DNA of 64,000 bases from Setomelanomma holmii (lineage: Eukaryota > Ascomycota > Dothideomycetes > Pleosporales > Phaeosphaeriaceae). Of this stretch, positions 32,335 to 44,935 are shown in pieces. Location: contig ML978241.1 of NCBI GenBank assembly GCA_010015745.1, positions 62,824-126,823 on the forward strand. The letters run 5' to 3'. The notes beneath the pieces were generated by a model. The model worked only from the letters and a program-made list of their open reading frames with translations, searched no databases and had not been told where the DNA came from. Positions within the stretch are counted from its first letter, which is position 1. Each line of letters begins with the position of its first letter. Position numbers and translations under genes: made by a program.

Positions 32335-35300
32335 ATGAGCAAGGCGAGGTCTTTCGTCAGAATTCTACAGGAGAACGTGAGTCCCGACGAGGTCAAATGG
32401 GAGTACTCGGTCCCAGATCTTCCCAAATCACAGTCGACCAATCAGGGCGGGCTCGTCAAATGTGTGTCGGTCATCTCCTCAACCCACAAGCAGCAGATCA
32501 CCCTCCGTTTCGCATCGGCACCCTCGAATCGCATTACCAGAAACGACGTTCTCGATAGGTTCATTCTCCTGTCTTTCACGGACTTCAGGCTACAATGGCC
32601 TGCACTAGCGGCAGACGAGGCTTCAAGACCGGCTACAGGCCGGGAGAACGGGACCTGGATCACAAAAATGCTTGTTTCAGGCATCATCATCAATGGCGCT
32701 GCCTATCATTTCTTCGGACATTCCAATAGTCAGCTCAAATCAAGATCTTGTTTTCTATACGCCGCGTCGAAAAAGGAGATCGCAGCCAAAGTCGAGGCGC
32801 TGGGGGATCTTTCAAAGTTGAAGTCTGTTGGCAAAAAAGCAAAGCGGATTGGACTCCTCTTTTCGAGCGCCGAAGTGACACTCGAACTGCCACCAGATCG
32901 TTGTCAAGATATTGACGATGTTGCATCGAAGGAGTACATCTTCACGGATGGTTGCGGTCTTATCTCTATTCAGCTGGCGAGGCGCTTAGCGCAAAAGCGC
33001 AATATTGTCTTCCGAGACCGAAGATACCTTCCCTCGGTCTATCAGATCCGTTATCGCGGTTACAAAGGCGTTTTGACGCTGGATCCAACATTGCGTGGTC
33101 AAATCCATGCTCAATTCCGAGCATCTATGCGGAAATTTAAGGATTCACCAGACTACAGTTTCGCTGTTGTGGACTACTCCAAGGTTCTGCGTCCGCCTTT
33201 GTCACTTTTCGTAGCTGACTTACGACAGCCCTACGTCTTTGGCAGCCTCAATGATGAGGTCGTGGTACTGTTGCACACGCTTGGGATCTCGCAAGAGACA
33301 CTGCTGGCCAAACAAGCACAACATCTTGCATTCCTCCAAGACGTCCACAAAGGTAACTCTCGAGCCGCTTTTCAGTTTCTGTCCTACATCGACCGGACAG
33401 AGGTGGCAGAAAAACTGCTCTTAGAAGGCCTAGACTCAGTGCGTGCAACACTCAAAAGTTTGGTTAAGCAAGAATATGCTCGGATGATCAACAAGCGCGA
33501 CGAACAGAGATGTCGAGTCTTTGTTCCGAAGTCTCGTTTGCTGTTTGGTGTGTGCGATCCAACGGCAAAAGACGGTTTCGCAGGTCGGCTCAAAGAAGGC
33601 GAGTGTTTCGTCCGCATCACACAAGATGGCGACGGAAGAGCACATACTATCATTAACACCGAAGTCTTGGTGACAAGAAATCCATGTTTACATCCAGGTG
33701 ATCTTCAGAAGTTCAAAGCTGTTGACGTGCCCGAATTCTCGCATCTGGTTGACTGCATTGTGTTTACAACAAAAGGGAGACGACCGAGCGCCGATCTGAT
33801 GTCTGGAGGAGATTTGGATGGAGACAAGTGTAAGTCCACGACCCAAAACTAATCCTTCCCTCAACTTCATAAATTCATGCATATCAGTTTTTGTCACATG
33901 GGACAACGAACTGATCCCCCGCACGATGGCCGAACCCGCCCAGTATCCCGGCGGTAAAGAGCTCATCACTTTTGGTGACGTGACTAGCGATAGTCGCGCT
34001 GAATACTTCGCTAGATATACCAATGCGTCTTTGGGCAAAGTCAAGAATTTATACATGAAATGGGCTCGGCTTGGTAATGCCATGAGTCCTCAATGCCAAC
34101 AGCTCAACCGACTGTTCTCTCAATGCGTCGATGGCAATCATATCAGGATTCCCGAGAACCTAAAAGTCTTTGAGAAGTTGGAAGACCCACCAGAACCTGA
34201 GTCAGTGGTGGCACCCTTCGTACTGGACTGCCTCCACAATGCATGTATGCAGCAAATCCAACGCACAGCTAGCCTAGAGCCAGAGGTGGGAGACGATGCG
34301 GACATCATGGATTTTCTTTCCACTCGCGACAAGATGGCGATTTCGGAGTTCGAGCTACTGCGTCTTTTGACGCAATGGTGTGATCGACACAAGGTCGAAA
34401 TAATGGTATACAGTCACGCCATCGACTTCAGTGCTCTTACCGACGAGCAGCAGATATGGTTCCTCGCTCGATTGCCACCATCTACGACAGCGCCAAGCTT
34501 AGTTCGTAATGGACTTCTCCAGTCTGAGATCATTTCTCCGCAAGAGTGTCGTCGATTCGGGCTGGATCATCCGCGCTTGCGCTGGAAACCAGTGTTTCGA
34601 TCCGGAGTCGACCGTATGGGAAGGTTCCTGCCTGTCGTATGTCGCTCTTTGGAGACCTTCCACAGGAAACTCATTATACTGAATATCAATGAGCGTCTAA
34701 GCATGGCCGTTTATATACCGCAAAAGATTGTTCCCGCTAGCGAGGCGACAGTCGATGACAACGTGCGAGTATTCGTCTTCCCGCATACGCAGGGGACACT
34801 ATCAGCTACTCAACGCGTCATGTCTACCAAAATCAACTATCGTCTCTACTGCGACGAGCAAGTCTTCCAACTCTATCAACTGAAAAGGAGCAATACCTGG
34901 ATATTTCTGAGGGGTTCTAATGGCGATGATACATTGTATCGTGCGCTACCCAGTATCGGCGACAAGCGGAGAATGAGAGAACATACCCTGCGCCAGAAGA
35001 TCAATTTTGATTGCAAAGCAAGTATAGCGCTTGATAAGATCAGCAGAGATATACAAACGCACGTCGGAAGAGTCCAGAGTGAAGGTGTTTTGGGCGCTGT
35101 AAGTAGCTCGGTGAAGCGCTTGGATGGATTGCGCTAATGAGCAACAGGAGGTGTATGTGATCAGTAACCGTGATGTTGCTTCCATGCGCGTTCTGGATCA
35201 GTGGTTGCACTATGTTGATACCCAAGAGGTCCTTCCGCTGTTCGAGAGACTCGAGCTAGACTATACGACGCCGAAGCTAGCAATGCTCAATTGGGATCAA

Positions 35301-37682
35301 TATCCAGAGCTCGTACGAAATATATGCCGGGACAACAATCTCTCATCACTTCGGCAAACGAGTTCCGTGACGGAGCTGCGGGAGATCCTGGAAATTCTCC
35401 AGGAGCACGATGAAAAGGTGCGTCTTCGTGATGTCTTCTCTGAGGCTTTGTCGCTGGCAGCAGATTCGACTTGCGCTCTTGATGGTAGGACCATCCTCTT
35501 AGCCTTGTTGCAGTACCTGCAAGACGCGGCCTATTTAACCTCGACGCTACTCCAGTCGCAACCATGGAACACTTATAAAAGAGTTCTAGGGGATGAACTG
35601 ATCCCTTTGGCTCCAGTCATTGCAAAGCGACTTGTGTTGGCGTCCAACGAGCTTGCTGGTTTCGTCCGTCAACCTCTATCACTTCTACTACACGAGTTGA
35701 CGAGACTATCGATGCAAAGTTTCGCCGAACTGGTGGAGCTCGTCGCACTGACGGTTCGCCAACCTGAAGCTGCCTTGGACTTGCTGCTCGAAGTCTTTGA
35801 GCCGGAAACAATTCGATTGCTGGTCGGACGCCCAACAGCCATACGGCAGTTCACCTCTTCAATCTTCGGTATCGCTTTGGATCATATTGACGAGGCTGCA
35901 GAGTGTTCGAAGCCTGAGCCAGAATCCATTCAACTAACTATCGACGATCATAAGGATGGCCATACCATCGTGAAAAGCACTCTACGCGTAGACTCATCTA
36001 TGGCTAGCTCTCTCAGGGTCGGTGACCACGTCCGCGTTGCCGTCACCAACGCTCCACAAAATGATCCCGTCGCGAAGCCCTTTTCCATGGATGGTCTAGT
36101 CTTGAGCACGGAGTCAGGATCAATCACCTTGAGATGTCTACACGATCCACCTGCATACCTCACACAATGCGCATGGAACATCACGCAGTGTGGCTCTTTC
36201 ATCACAAGCAAGACCTCCTTCGATGCTGTAACGATTTTTCACACGGAACGCGAAGCGTGTTGCAAGATCTATGCCTCTCTGGTAGGGTTTCCGGTCGCAG
36301 AGCAAATTCAGCTACCCAGTGTCGAATTACCTGCAATCAGAGACACGACTCTCAACGCAAGTCAGAACGACGCCCTCGTGGCGACGATGAAGCATTCTCT
36401 AACGCTAATTTGGGGACCACCTGGAACAGGCAAAACTCACACTATCATTACCATACTGTGTCATTTGCTCAGGCGGCTGCCGAAGTCGAGGTTCCTCATC
36501 ACAGCGCCGACACACAATGCGGTCGACAATGTTTTAAGAAGATTTGTCGTTGACAAAAGCGCAAAAGGAACAGGTACTACGGCTGTGAGAGTGTCAACGC
36601 AGGTAAGCTAGAACATGAGGAATCCTTATCTCCAGTCCAAGTCCTGATTATAGCACTCTCAGCTCTCGAAAATATCGCCAGATCTGCGACCTTTTACTTG
36701 CGATGCAATGCTAGGCACAGATCTCACCGGCAACCAGCAGGCACGTCGCAAGGCGCAGAAGCGCATCAGAGAGGCGCGTTTGATATTCACTACATGTATT
36801 GGCGCAAGCCTTGGGTTGCTGCGTAACGAGAACTTCGATGTCGTTATCGTAGATGAAGCGTCCCAGCTAACGGAGCCCGCCACACTGGTACCACTTGTCA
36901 AAGGCTGTTCGCGTGCGATTTTGGTCGGCGATCACGTCCAGCTACGTGCAACAGTAAAGCAGAACGCTATACTCACGGGCTACGATGTTTCTCTCTTCGA
37001 ACGCCATTACAATATGCCAGAACGGAAAGGTGTAGCCAAGGCTATGCTTGACGTGCAGTATCGTATGCATCGCGTCATTTGTAACTTCAGCTCCACGGAA
37101 TTCTACAAAGGTGGATTAAAAACCGCTGTGACCGACGACAGTCGGCCGCTTCCATTGTCGCAATTTCCTTGGCCGGAAGACAACCGTTTGGTTTGGGTTG
37201 AGTGCAGCAGCTCGGAGGACCTGGGCCGACAATCAAAAGCCAATGCAGGCCAAACTCAGCTCTGCAAGCGTATTGTTCAGCTCCTCACCAACCCCGTCAC
37301 GAATACGTCCTCGCAGTGTCTCCAAGCTCAACAACCGTCAATCGCGATCTTGACACCCTATACTCGTCAAAAGGACGCGCTCAGCGCCGCCATCTCGACG
37401 ATCGAGGTGTCTTCTATCGATGGCTTCCAGGGCCGCGAAGCAGATATTGTGGTGTTCGTCACTGTGCGGTGCAATGTGTCATTCGACATTGGTTTTCTCG
37501 CCGACATGCGGAGGCTAAATGTTGTCATGACCAGGGCAAGGTGTGGCGTTGTGATAATTGGGAACACGTCTACGCTTACGGGAGGTGTAGAACAAGAAGG
37601 CGAGTTACGAGAGAGTAAGGAAGTCTGGAAGCGACTGGTAGATAGCTGCAAGAAGGTTAAAATTGAGGCTAATGCGGTATAG
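32335..37682 (+). CDS. RNA-dependent RNA polymerase fused to an SF1 (UPF1/Hrr1/SAD-3-like) helicase
   Basis: Four exons (32335-33829, 33888-35098, 35148-36602, 36663-37682) encode 1,726 residues by my model. Residues ~30-900 are a cellular silencing-type RdRP: 'FFGHSNSQLKSRSC', 'IFTDGCGLISIQLARR', 'YQIRYRGYKGVLTLDP' and the catalytic 'SGGDLDGDKFF' (~490-500, metal-binding Asp triad present). Residues ~903-1726 are an SF1 helicase: Walker A 'WGPPGTGKTHT' (~1325), 'APTHNAVDNVLRRF', Walker B 'VIVDEASQLTEPA' (~1451), 'LDVQYRMH', 'SIDGFQGREADIV' (~1641) and 'VVMTRARCGVVIIGN'. Introns 1 (58 bp) and 2 (49 bp) have GTAAGT donors and matched phases; intron 3 has two in-frame acceptors (36653 or 36662). 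The family copies RNA into dsRNA for Dicer in quelling or meiotic silencing. Fission yeast Rdp1 and Hrr1 are separate partners in one complex; here they are one predicted protein. Confidence 0.85.
35099..35147 (+). other. Intron at the RdRP/helicase junction
   Basis: 49 bp, donor GTAAGT, branch-like GCTAATG, acceptor CAACAG, phase 0 on both sides. If retained, the polymerase frame ends at TAA 35135-35137 after 13 extra codons. The helicase frame is open from an ATG at 35124 inside the intron, so the two frames overlap by 14 bases. Splicing therefore decides between one fused protein and polymerase alone. Confidence 0.8.
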
Positions 37683-39151
37683 ACGAGAATTAGTTTCGAT
37701 CAAGGAGTGGAGAAAGAAGAGAACGAAAAGAGATTAAGAGTATTAGAGAATTAGTATATGCTAGTAATCTCTACAAAATTATTCTAAGGGATGTTCAGTC
37801 CAACAAGGGAGTGATTGAACGCATGGGTGGCAATATCCACAAGTTGCTCGACTGTCGAAGACTTTGCGACCTTAATTTTACGCAATCGAGGTCTCTCAAG
37901 GAACGGCTCAGGGACGGAGGAGGATGATGAACACAGGGAGAGTTACTCATTTCGGAGCAGCAGGACTGTCTCCAGTCAGTTCGAAACAGTCTTCGAGCGT
38001 TGGGATAGCACCTGCCTTGCTTGAGTATGCTAATGTACCTCAGAGGTACAACTGCGTCAGAGACAGCCCCTGAGCGTAGTTCGCATTGGTTCATCCTAAA
38101 AGAGGCTGTTCTCTGTCGTTGCGCCGTGTCTTGGGAGATCGGCTGCATAGATCGTGGGAAGCAGGGATGATTCGACATATTGACAAACTGCCGGTTCTGA
38201 AGTGGATGGAAGACATGAATAAGACAAGCAGTCTCCAAATCGAAGAAGTCGGTTTCACTATATCCAATATCAGCGGAATAATTGAGCCATGAGAGAGCTC
38301 TTCATGCCGTGGCCATGCTGATATGAGGGAGAAGATCGACAGCGACGACGATACAAACAAGCGTAGAACGCTTAGCAGTGGCGACTCACAGGCTATCCTT
38401 AGATAATGAGACGACGGCAAAGCGTAGCGTGCCTGACGCCGGGGCACTTCTGAATGGTCGCGGAAGAACGACGAAAGCAAATTCGGAGTCGGATCTGCAC
38501 AAGTAGGTAGTCCACATGACCAGGCATTGCGTAACCTACGCGTCCCAATATCGCAGTTCTAGTCAGAGGTTCCACTGAAATATTGGATTTGGACATGGAC
38601 ACGGGCATGGGCATACCTGATGCTCGTATAGATCCAGGCCATTGGCGTGCTCCGTATTCACATGGCGGCCGGTATCCTCATGGCGATCAGTCTTGTCATT
38701 GAGATGCGCCGTTGCTGGAGGGCGGATATGGTCGTACTGTCAGGAGGACTGTCGCAGGTTGAGGCGCGGTCAATGTAAATGTTATCAGAAAGAAAGCTTG
38801 TATGTCAAGAGTGTGAGAGCCCTGCTTAAGTAATGCGGTCGCTCTGATTTCGGAAATGCTCGCAATCTACCTAGCGCGGACCCCCGCGGTAGCATCGAGA
38901 GTGAATCACCGTCGATGTTTGCCTGTGTTAGTCAGCATATAAAGAGAGCGACTGCCTCCGACAAATTGACCTGCTTTCCTCCACACTCCCCAAGTCTCAG
39001 CTCCGAGCATACTAACTAAACTCTTGTACAAGGATCGCTAGCAGAATCTCTTCATCTGAAGAGATAAGGAACGAAGGAAGGGTACGCGGCGTCCAGAATT
39101 CAACCATACGTCCTATCCGAAAACTCACAAGCTCGCAAGTCTCCCAGCACA
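37683..39151. other. Intergenic; TATA box near the right end
   Basis: No coding motif over about 1.5 kb. A good TATA box (TATAAAGA, 38938-38945) is followed by a pyrimidine-rich stretch and precedes the small frame at 39152. Confidence 0.45.
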
Positions 39152-39694
39152 ATGTTACCCACCATTACCCGACTGACTCTCGTCACCAACGAGACGCAAG
39201 TGGTCTATTTGCTCCGCTCTGCGGAGCATGAATCATATACCGCCGGAGCCAGCCTCAACATGTCTACAACCGGTCATGAAGTCTTCGATGCATCCGGTGA
39301 GCTCTGTCTAACTCCCTATGAACATCACTACCTCCCCATCGCCCGCAAAATACATGATACCCACATATCGTCGATTGAGGTAAACCGTCCATCACCCTGC
39401 GCCCACTCCCATATTTCACACCCACGCACTAACTTAGACCTCCTTTCATCACTCAAACTTCTCATACAATTCTCTCCTTATCCCTCACCAGCTCATTTCA
39501 CAGACTTCCATCCATGCATTCACGCACCCATCCACCCATCGATCCATCAAAGCGACCAAGTAGAACACACTGTTCTACATCAAACACACGCAGATTCTCG
39601 CATCGCACACTCTGCCCACCATAACATAATGGATATAAAAAAACCCCAGCATATGCCACATACTTGCCCACGAATCAGGCCCAAAGACGCATAA
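39152..39694 (+). CDS. Hypothetical small protein (uncertain)
   Basis: The frame begins MLPTITRLTLVTNETQVVYL, about 210 bp after a TATA box. The first ~76 residues look like protein ('GHEVFDASGELCLTPYEHHY'). After a possible donor (GTAAAC near 39380) the rest is His/Pro/Ser-rich and resembles translated non-coding DNA. A short spliced gene is possible; I could not settle the second exon. No family recognised. Confidence 0.3.
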   Translation: MLPTITRLTLVTNETQVVYLLRSAEHESYTAGASLNMSTTGHEVFDASGELCLTPYEHHYLPIARKIHDTHISSIEVNRPSPCAHSHISHPRTNLDLLSSLKLLIQFSPYPSPAHFTDFHPCIHAPIHPSIHQSDQVEHTVLHQTHADSRIAHSAHHNIMDIKKPQHMPHTCPRIRPKDA

Positions 39695-40090
39695 TTCTGC
39701 TTTTGTAAATGTACATTGACTTCGTCGATCAGCTGCACAACTGATGTGGTTGAACCATGCCGAAAGTGTGCACATTAGTCGTGCAGAGAGCATAATCCCT
39801 AAAATGAATTAGCACTGTCATTCTCACTACAGTTTAGTCTGGAATCCCACGGCAGACGTCTTATCCTATGCGATTCAAATTATGCTTACGTTCAATGCAT
39901 GAATTGACTGATCATAAAAGGTATCTAATCGTCCCGTCCTCCCGTACTCCCCGTGCACAAGCACTTAACAAGCCACGAAACGCCCATCGAAGCGCACAAA
40001 CGCCGTTTCTCCACATTCCGACACTGAATGCACGCCTCCACTGAACATCCACGTCCTTACCCCAGTTAAGCTCTATATCCACACCCCACC

Positions 40091-43013
40091 TCACAGATTC
40101 CCAATGACAACCATAAACCTCAACTTCCCATCTCCCTTCTTCGGCACCTTGCCGTCCTCCTCCCCACCCGTGAGCGTAATCTCATCTAACATAAGCGTAC
40201 TACTCTTCCATCCCCAGCTCTGGCTGAAATTGAATCGATCCGGTGCACTCTCATATATACTCAACATCCTACCGCCCTTGGAGGGGCTGTAAATCTTAAA
40301 GTACGTGCGGATAGTCGGGCGGCCGTCGACGTAGGGCGGGAGTGCGGGCACGGTTTTGCGGTTGCGAACGGGATTGAGGTAGAATTGCTCGTCTTCGGAG
40401 GAAGAAGCGTCGGAATTGGCGGATGAGGGTGAGTACATGGCTACAGGGAAGGCGGGGGAGTCGGTAATGTCGTTGTCGGTTGGAGGCGAGGTGGCGAGAT
40501 TGTTGAAGGGGAAGTGAGCAGGCGTACGGGTGGATAGGCGAGAAAAGTTTGCGGAACGGCGGCGCCCAAGACTACTGCTTGAGAACAGAGGGTTGCGAGA
40601 GCTGGGGATGGTCGGGTCTGGGTCACCTCCGCTGCCACTCGTGTCTTCTTCGCCGGCTTGGTCGTTGATGATGGCACGGGCGCTGCGGCGAATATTGCGA
40701 CGCCCGCTGCGCATGAGCATGTCCCGCTCGAGCTGACCGATGCGCTCATCGACCGACCCATTGTTCTGCTGGCTCAAGGAATTGCCGTGGCTAGGCTCAT
40801 CAGTGTCGCGATCCTTCGCGCGGTGCAGGTAGACACCAAGCTGAACATTTTTCGCCGAGCGGACCTTCTGAATGTAGATGTTCCACAGAGAGCCAGCGTA
40901 AGATACAGTCCTCGAGTAGACACGCTTCTTCTCCTTCAAAAAACGAGGATTGGGAAATTCTGCGGAGAATCGGAATGGTGGGAATTCGGTATATGCAATT
41001 GGCTTTGGCTGACCAGCATTACCGCCGCCAGCTGAAAGAGGCCGCAATGATTGATCGATACGGGCGTTGGGATTGGTGAGGGTCGAGGGAGTCGATGCAA
41101 AGTCGGTGGCCCACTGCGCGTCTTCTGGCTGTATTGATGCCGATAGTCGGGTTGCATGACGTTGGAAAGAGCTTGACGTGGTGACTACAGGATCAGCACC
41201 GTTCCCTAGCACGATGTTGCAGTCTGAGCTCGGTATCCAAAATTTGCGCGGCTTGCCGTTTCCATCCCAGCTGTCCGACTCGGCTTCGTTCTCATTCATT
41301 GACGCCTTCTGCTTTCCCTTTGTTGTCATGACACTTTCATTCTTCGAAACGGGACTGGGCGACTCTGGTTCGGGAGGTGTGCAGCAGAGGCCCAACTCTT
41401 GAGCCGACTCATCGGCGTTGAGCACGCGCTGCCGCAGAGCGAGCTGCTGCCAGAGTGCGTTGGAGATGACCCGATCAGGCATGACGGGCAGACCAAACAC
41501 ATCGCGTGCGCCGCGGATGAAGTCAAGCTGCTCGTAGTCCATATGAATGTAGTGAATGCCCTCGTCAAGCAGGACCAGGATACGCTCAATGTCGGGATTG
41601 GTGTACAGAGCGAGCCACTCTCCTTGGTCGTCAGCGGATGTGTGTGCGGACGTCAGGGCGTTCTGTCGATAGACACCGTCGAATCTGACTGCCATCAGGC
41701 GAAGGGAGTTGGGCGCTTGTGGAGCTGGCTTTTGTCCTCGCTGCATGAGACCAGCTTCAACAGCAGCCTGTCGCAACCGGCGGTCGAGCAATCGCTTGGC
41801 CAAGACCCATCTATCCCACTCGCTATCGACAAAGAAGCCATCCGATCCGACCAGCTCGCGGATGATGTCGCCAGGCATGTCGTCCCAGTACTTGAGCGGC
41901 ATCTCCCAGCCATTCCTGCTCAGCATGGCTTTGGCAGATTCGAGGATGCGGTCACCTGATCGTCCATAGTAATTGGCTGTGACAAGCCGAATAAGGAAAG
42001 CGAGAGTATCTGGGGCCATCTGGCGTAAAATTGACTCAATGGCGGTATCGATCAAGTCTTGCATCTCCAGCCAACAACCAGTGGCAAAGAGACCAATGGC
42101 CTCGACGTCCGAGTCTTGCGAGATGTCTACGCCATAGAGCTTGCGAATAGCCAGCTCAAACGACTCTTGTGTGATGCTGTGGTCGATCTCCTCGGGATGG
42201 AGCGTGACTTCCTTGTTCTGACTCTCAAGCCACGGTTCGGAAAGAGCGGTGGTAAAGAACGGTGCGCGGTCTAGCATGAGGCGGTGCAGATTGTACCGCT
42301 GTCCAAAAGCAATGAGGGTGATGTCGGAGTGCCGGCCTTCAAGTAGCCCGCGGGTATAGAGGTGGTCAGGTAGGGGTATCGCTTCGTTGGACGCTGGCAT
42401 TATTAGTCGGCCACATGGTGGGCAGTCTCATACTGGACTCACCTCGCAAATACAGAGGGCCAGTTGCATTGTTGTACGAGGGGGCTCGGGAGCCGGGCAT
42501 CATGGCGGTCTCGCTGAACAGCTTGGAGAGGGAAGTCATGGTGGTCCGCTCCTGCCTCATCAGGTCCATGGTGGTTCGCTTCCTGCTCGTGTTCTCCAGC
42601 GGGGTCGTGGGGTCATCGCCACTCTTCTGCGCTTCGGGTATTTGGCGCTGCAGCTGCACGATGGGAGCATGCGAGTCCGACACCTTCAGCCTCGCAGTGC
42701 GTTTCGTCGTGCTTGCGCCGAGGGAAGGCATTGAGCGCGACGGACTGGGTGACGCAAAGCTGCCCACATGGGACCTGCCTGCTACAAGAGTGACGTCGGG
42801 AGACACTGACGGCATAATCGGAGGCACGTCTGGGGAGAAGAGCGAGACATGCGGCGTGATAGTCGAGCTACTCCCGTCTGCGGCTGGGACGGAGGCAAAG
42901 GACCATGTCTCGCTGGTGCTGGACTTGCCGTTCTCGTCTTGAACCTCGTGATTTGGGCCGGCTTCCTGGCCGTCATGTGTATTGCGGGCGGGCTCCATTC
43001 TGTAGGCCGTCAT
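40091..43013 (-). CDS. BTB/POZ-domain protein
   Basis: Two exons (43013-42443 and 42393-40091; intron of 49 bp with GTGAGT/CCAG) encode 957 residues, or five fewer from the second Met. The N-terminal ~190 residues are Ser/Pro-rich and disordered. The BTB domain starts just after the splice site: 'LLEGRHSDITLIAFGQRYNL', 'HRLMLDRAPFFTTAL', then helical BACK-like sequence ('GLFATGCWLEMQDLIDTAIE'). A second folded region contains 'FGLPVMPDRVISNALWQQLA' and 'RKFWIPSSDCNIVLG'. The last third ends with 'RTYFKIYSPSKGGRMLSIYE' and 'GEEDGKVPKKGDGKLRFMVV'. BTB proteins often link substrates to cullin-3 ligases or dimerise; which applies here is unknown. The gene is divergent from COX15 (366 bp between starts). 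Confidence 0.8.
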
Positions 43014-43378
43014 ATGGGCATGGGGACAGCAATTTGTGGGTGGGGCATCGGCAGAAGTGTGTACTGGGCGAAAGGGAGGGTATCACGAAAAGCAAGAATC
43101 ATCTACGAGAAAGGAAGAATGAGAGAGAAAGGAAGAGGCGGTGATGACACGCGGTGAGCATTGTCACGCAGGCCCACTGGCGCTGGTATGGTTCGCTGTG
43201 ATGTCCGCATGATGGCCCGCCGCTTGCCAAAACGTCCCGCAGATGACGTCCCGCGGATCGACGCAGGGCCTGTCACATGCAGCCAATCAGCGCGCGCAGG
43301 ATGTCGAACCACCAAAAAGTCAATGATAGCTTCTCTTACACGGCATTACTGCATCCTGCCTCCCACCCCCATCCTGTG

Positions 43379-44935
43379 ATGGCTCACATCTTCCAGGCAT
43401 TCCCGCAGCTGCGCACCGCTGCTCCGCGCCTCTCGAGACGGCTGTTCGTGTGCCGCCCGTGTCTCAAGGCTCCAATTCACTCCGCTATCGCCACGTCCCG
43501 ATGTACTCCACCCCGGCCATCCATCGCACAGTCGGTGAGATGGAGGTCAACACAGCCGCTGCGGAGTAGCGCCACCATTGGCACACCACACGCGGAAGGA
43601 GCGGTGTCGGCGGCAGCTGCGAAGAGCGAGGGCAAGTCACGCAGCTCCCCCAATGTGTCGTCCAAGAGCGTGGCATACTGGCTGCTGGGCAGTGCAGCGA
43701 GCGTCTTCGGCATTGTCATCTTTGGCGGGTTGACGCGCCTCACAGAGTCAGGGTAGGTGCGATGGTTGCAAGTGGAAGGTGCACTTGCTGACTGGGCCAG
43801 ATTGAGCATCACCGAATGGCGCCCCGTCACAGGCTCGCTATGGCCCGGCAGCCCAGAGGAGTGGGCGAGCGAGTTCGACAAGTATCGCTCTTCGCCCGAG
43901 TTCGCCCAGCTCAACTCGAGCATGACGCTGCCCGAGTTTAAGCAGATCTACTTCATGGAGTGGGCCCACCGACTGTGGGGACGAGTCATTGGCGTCACCT
44001 TCCTCCTGCCCACCGCATACTTCATCGCACGCCGCAGAGTTGCACCATCGACTGCATGGAAGCTTGTCGGCATCTGCGGTATGATTGGCTTCCAAGGCGT
44101 CATTGGGTGGTGGATGGTCAAGAGCGGGCTCAAGGACGACCTCTTCAATCCTGGCAGTCACCCGCGAGTCAGCCAGTACCGCCTCACGGCACATCTCGGC
44201 GCGGCATTTGCCGTCTACTGCTCCATGGTCTTGACTGGTCTCTCCATCCTCAAGGAGCATCGCATGCTCGCTGATCCCGCCAAGGCCGCTGAGAAGATCA
44301 AGGTGCTGCAACATCCTGCGCTTCGCGTCTTTCGTGGCTCCGTCACTGGACTCGCGCTTCTTGTGTTCACAACAGCCATGTCAGGTGCTCTAGTTGCTGG
44401 CCTTGACGCCGGTTTGATCTACAACGAGTTCCCATGGATGGGTCTTGGGCTGGCACCACCGAAGAAGGAACTGTTCGATCCCTTCTACAGCCACGTACCG
44501 GACCAATCTGACCTATGGTGGCGCAATATGCTCGAAAACCCGTCTCTCGTCCAGCTTGACCATAGACTCTTGGCAACCACAACCTTCACTGCCATCATGT
44601 CTCTGTTCGCTTACACACGCTTCTCTAAGAGTGTACGCATTAAGCTGCCCAAGGACGCCCAGAAGGGTGTGCTAGGCGTTGTTCATCTTGTCTCGTTGCA
44701 AGTCGCCCTCGGCATCAGCACACTCATCTACATGGTTCCAACCTGGCTCGCTTCTGCTCATCAAGCTGGCGCGCTGGCTCTGCTCACCGGCGCTGTCGTG
44801 CTATACAGCCGCATCTCGATGCCACGGCGGGCCATTCTACGTCAGATTATGAATCCCAGTGTTGCGCGACCACACACCGTGCCGCACATCAATGCTCGTC
44901 TCAAAGCTGCCAAGTCGGCTGAGAAGAGTTTGTAA
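43379..44935 (+). CDS. COX15: Heme A synthase, mitochondrial (COX15)
   Basis: Two exons (43379-43752 and 43801-44935; intron of 48 bp) encode 502 residues. The product oxidises heme O to heme A for cytochrome c oxidase, in the inner mitochondrial membrane. The N-terminus is Arg/Ser-rich without acids ('RLSRRLFVCRPCLKAP'), fitting a mitochondrial presequence. The hallmark 'FGGLTRLTESGLSITEWRPV' is rebuilt exactly across the intron. 'YFMEWAHRLWGRVIG', 'FQGVIGWWMVKSGL', 'SQYRLTAHLGAAFAVY', 'VAGLDAGLIYNEFPWMG', 'VQLDHRLLATTTF' and 'ASAHQAGALALL' hold the conserved haem-ligand histidines and the eight membrane helices. All expected landmarks are present and there is no sign of damage. Confidence 0.95.

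Noticed and set aside
32103..32558. Possible upstream extension of the RdRP protein (plus-strand frame of 151 codons)
   Set aside because: It is in a different frame from the RdRP and has no RdRP-like sequence; the ATG at 32335 fits the domain start.
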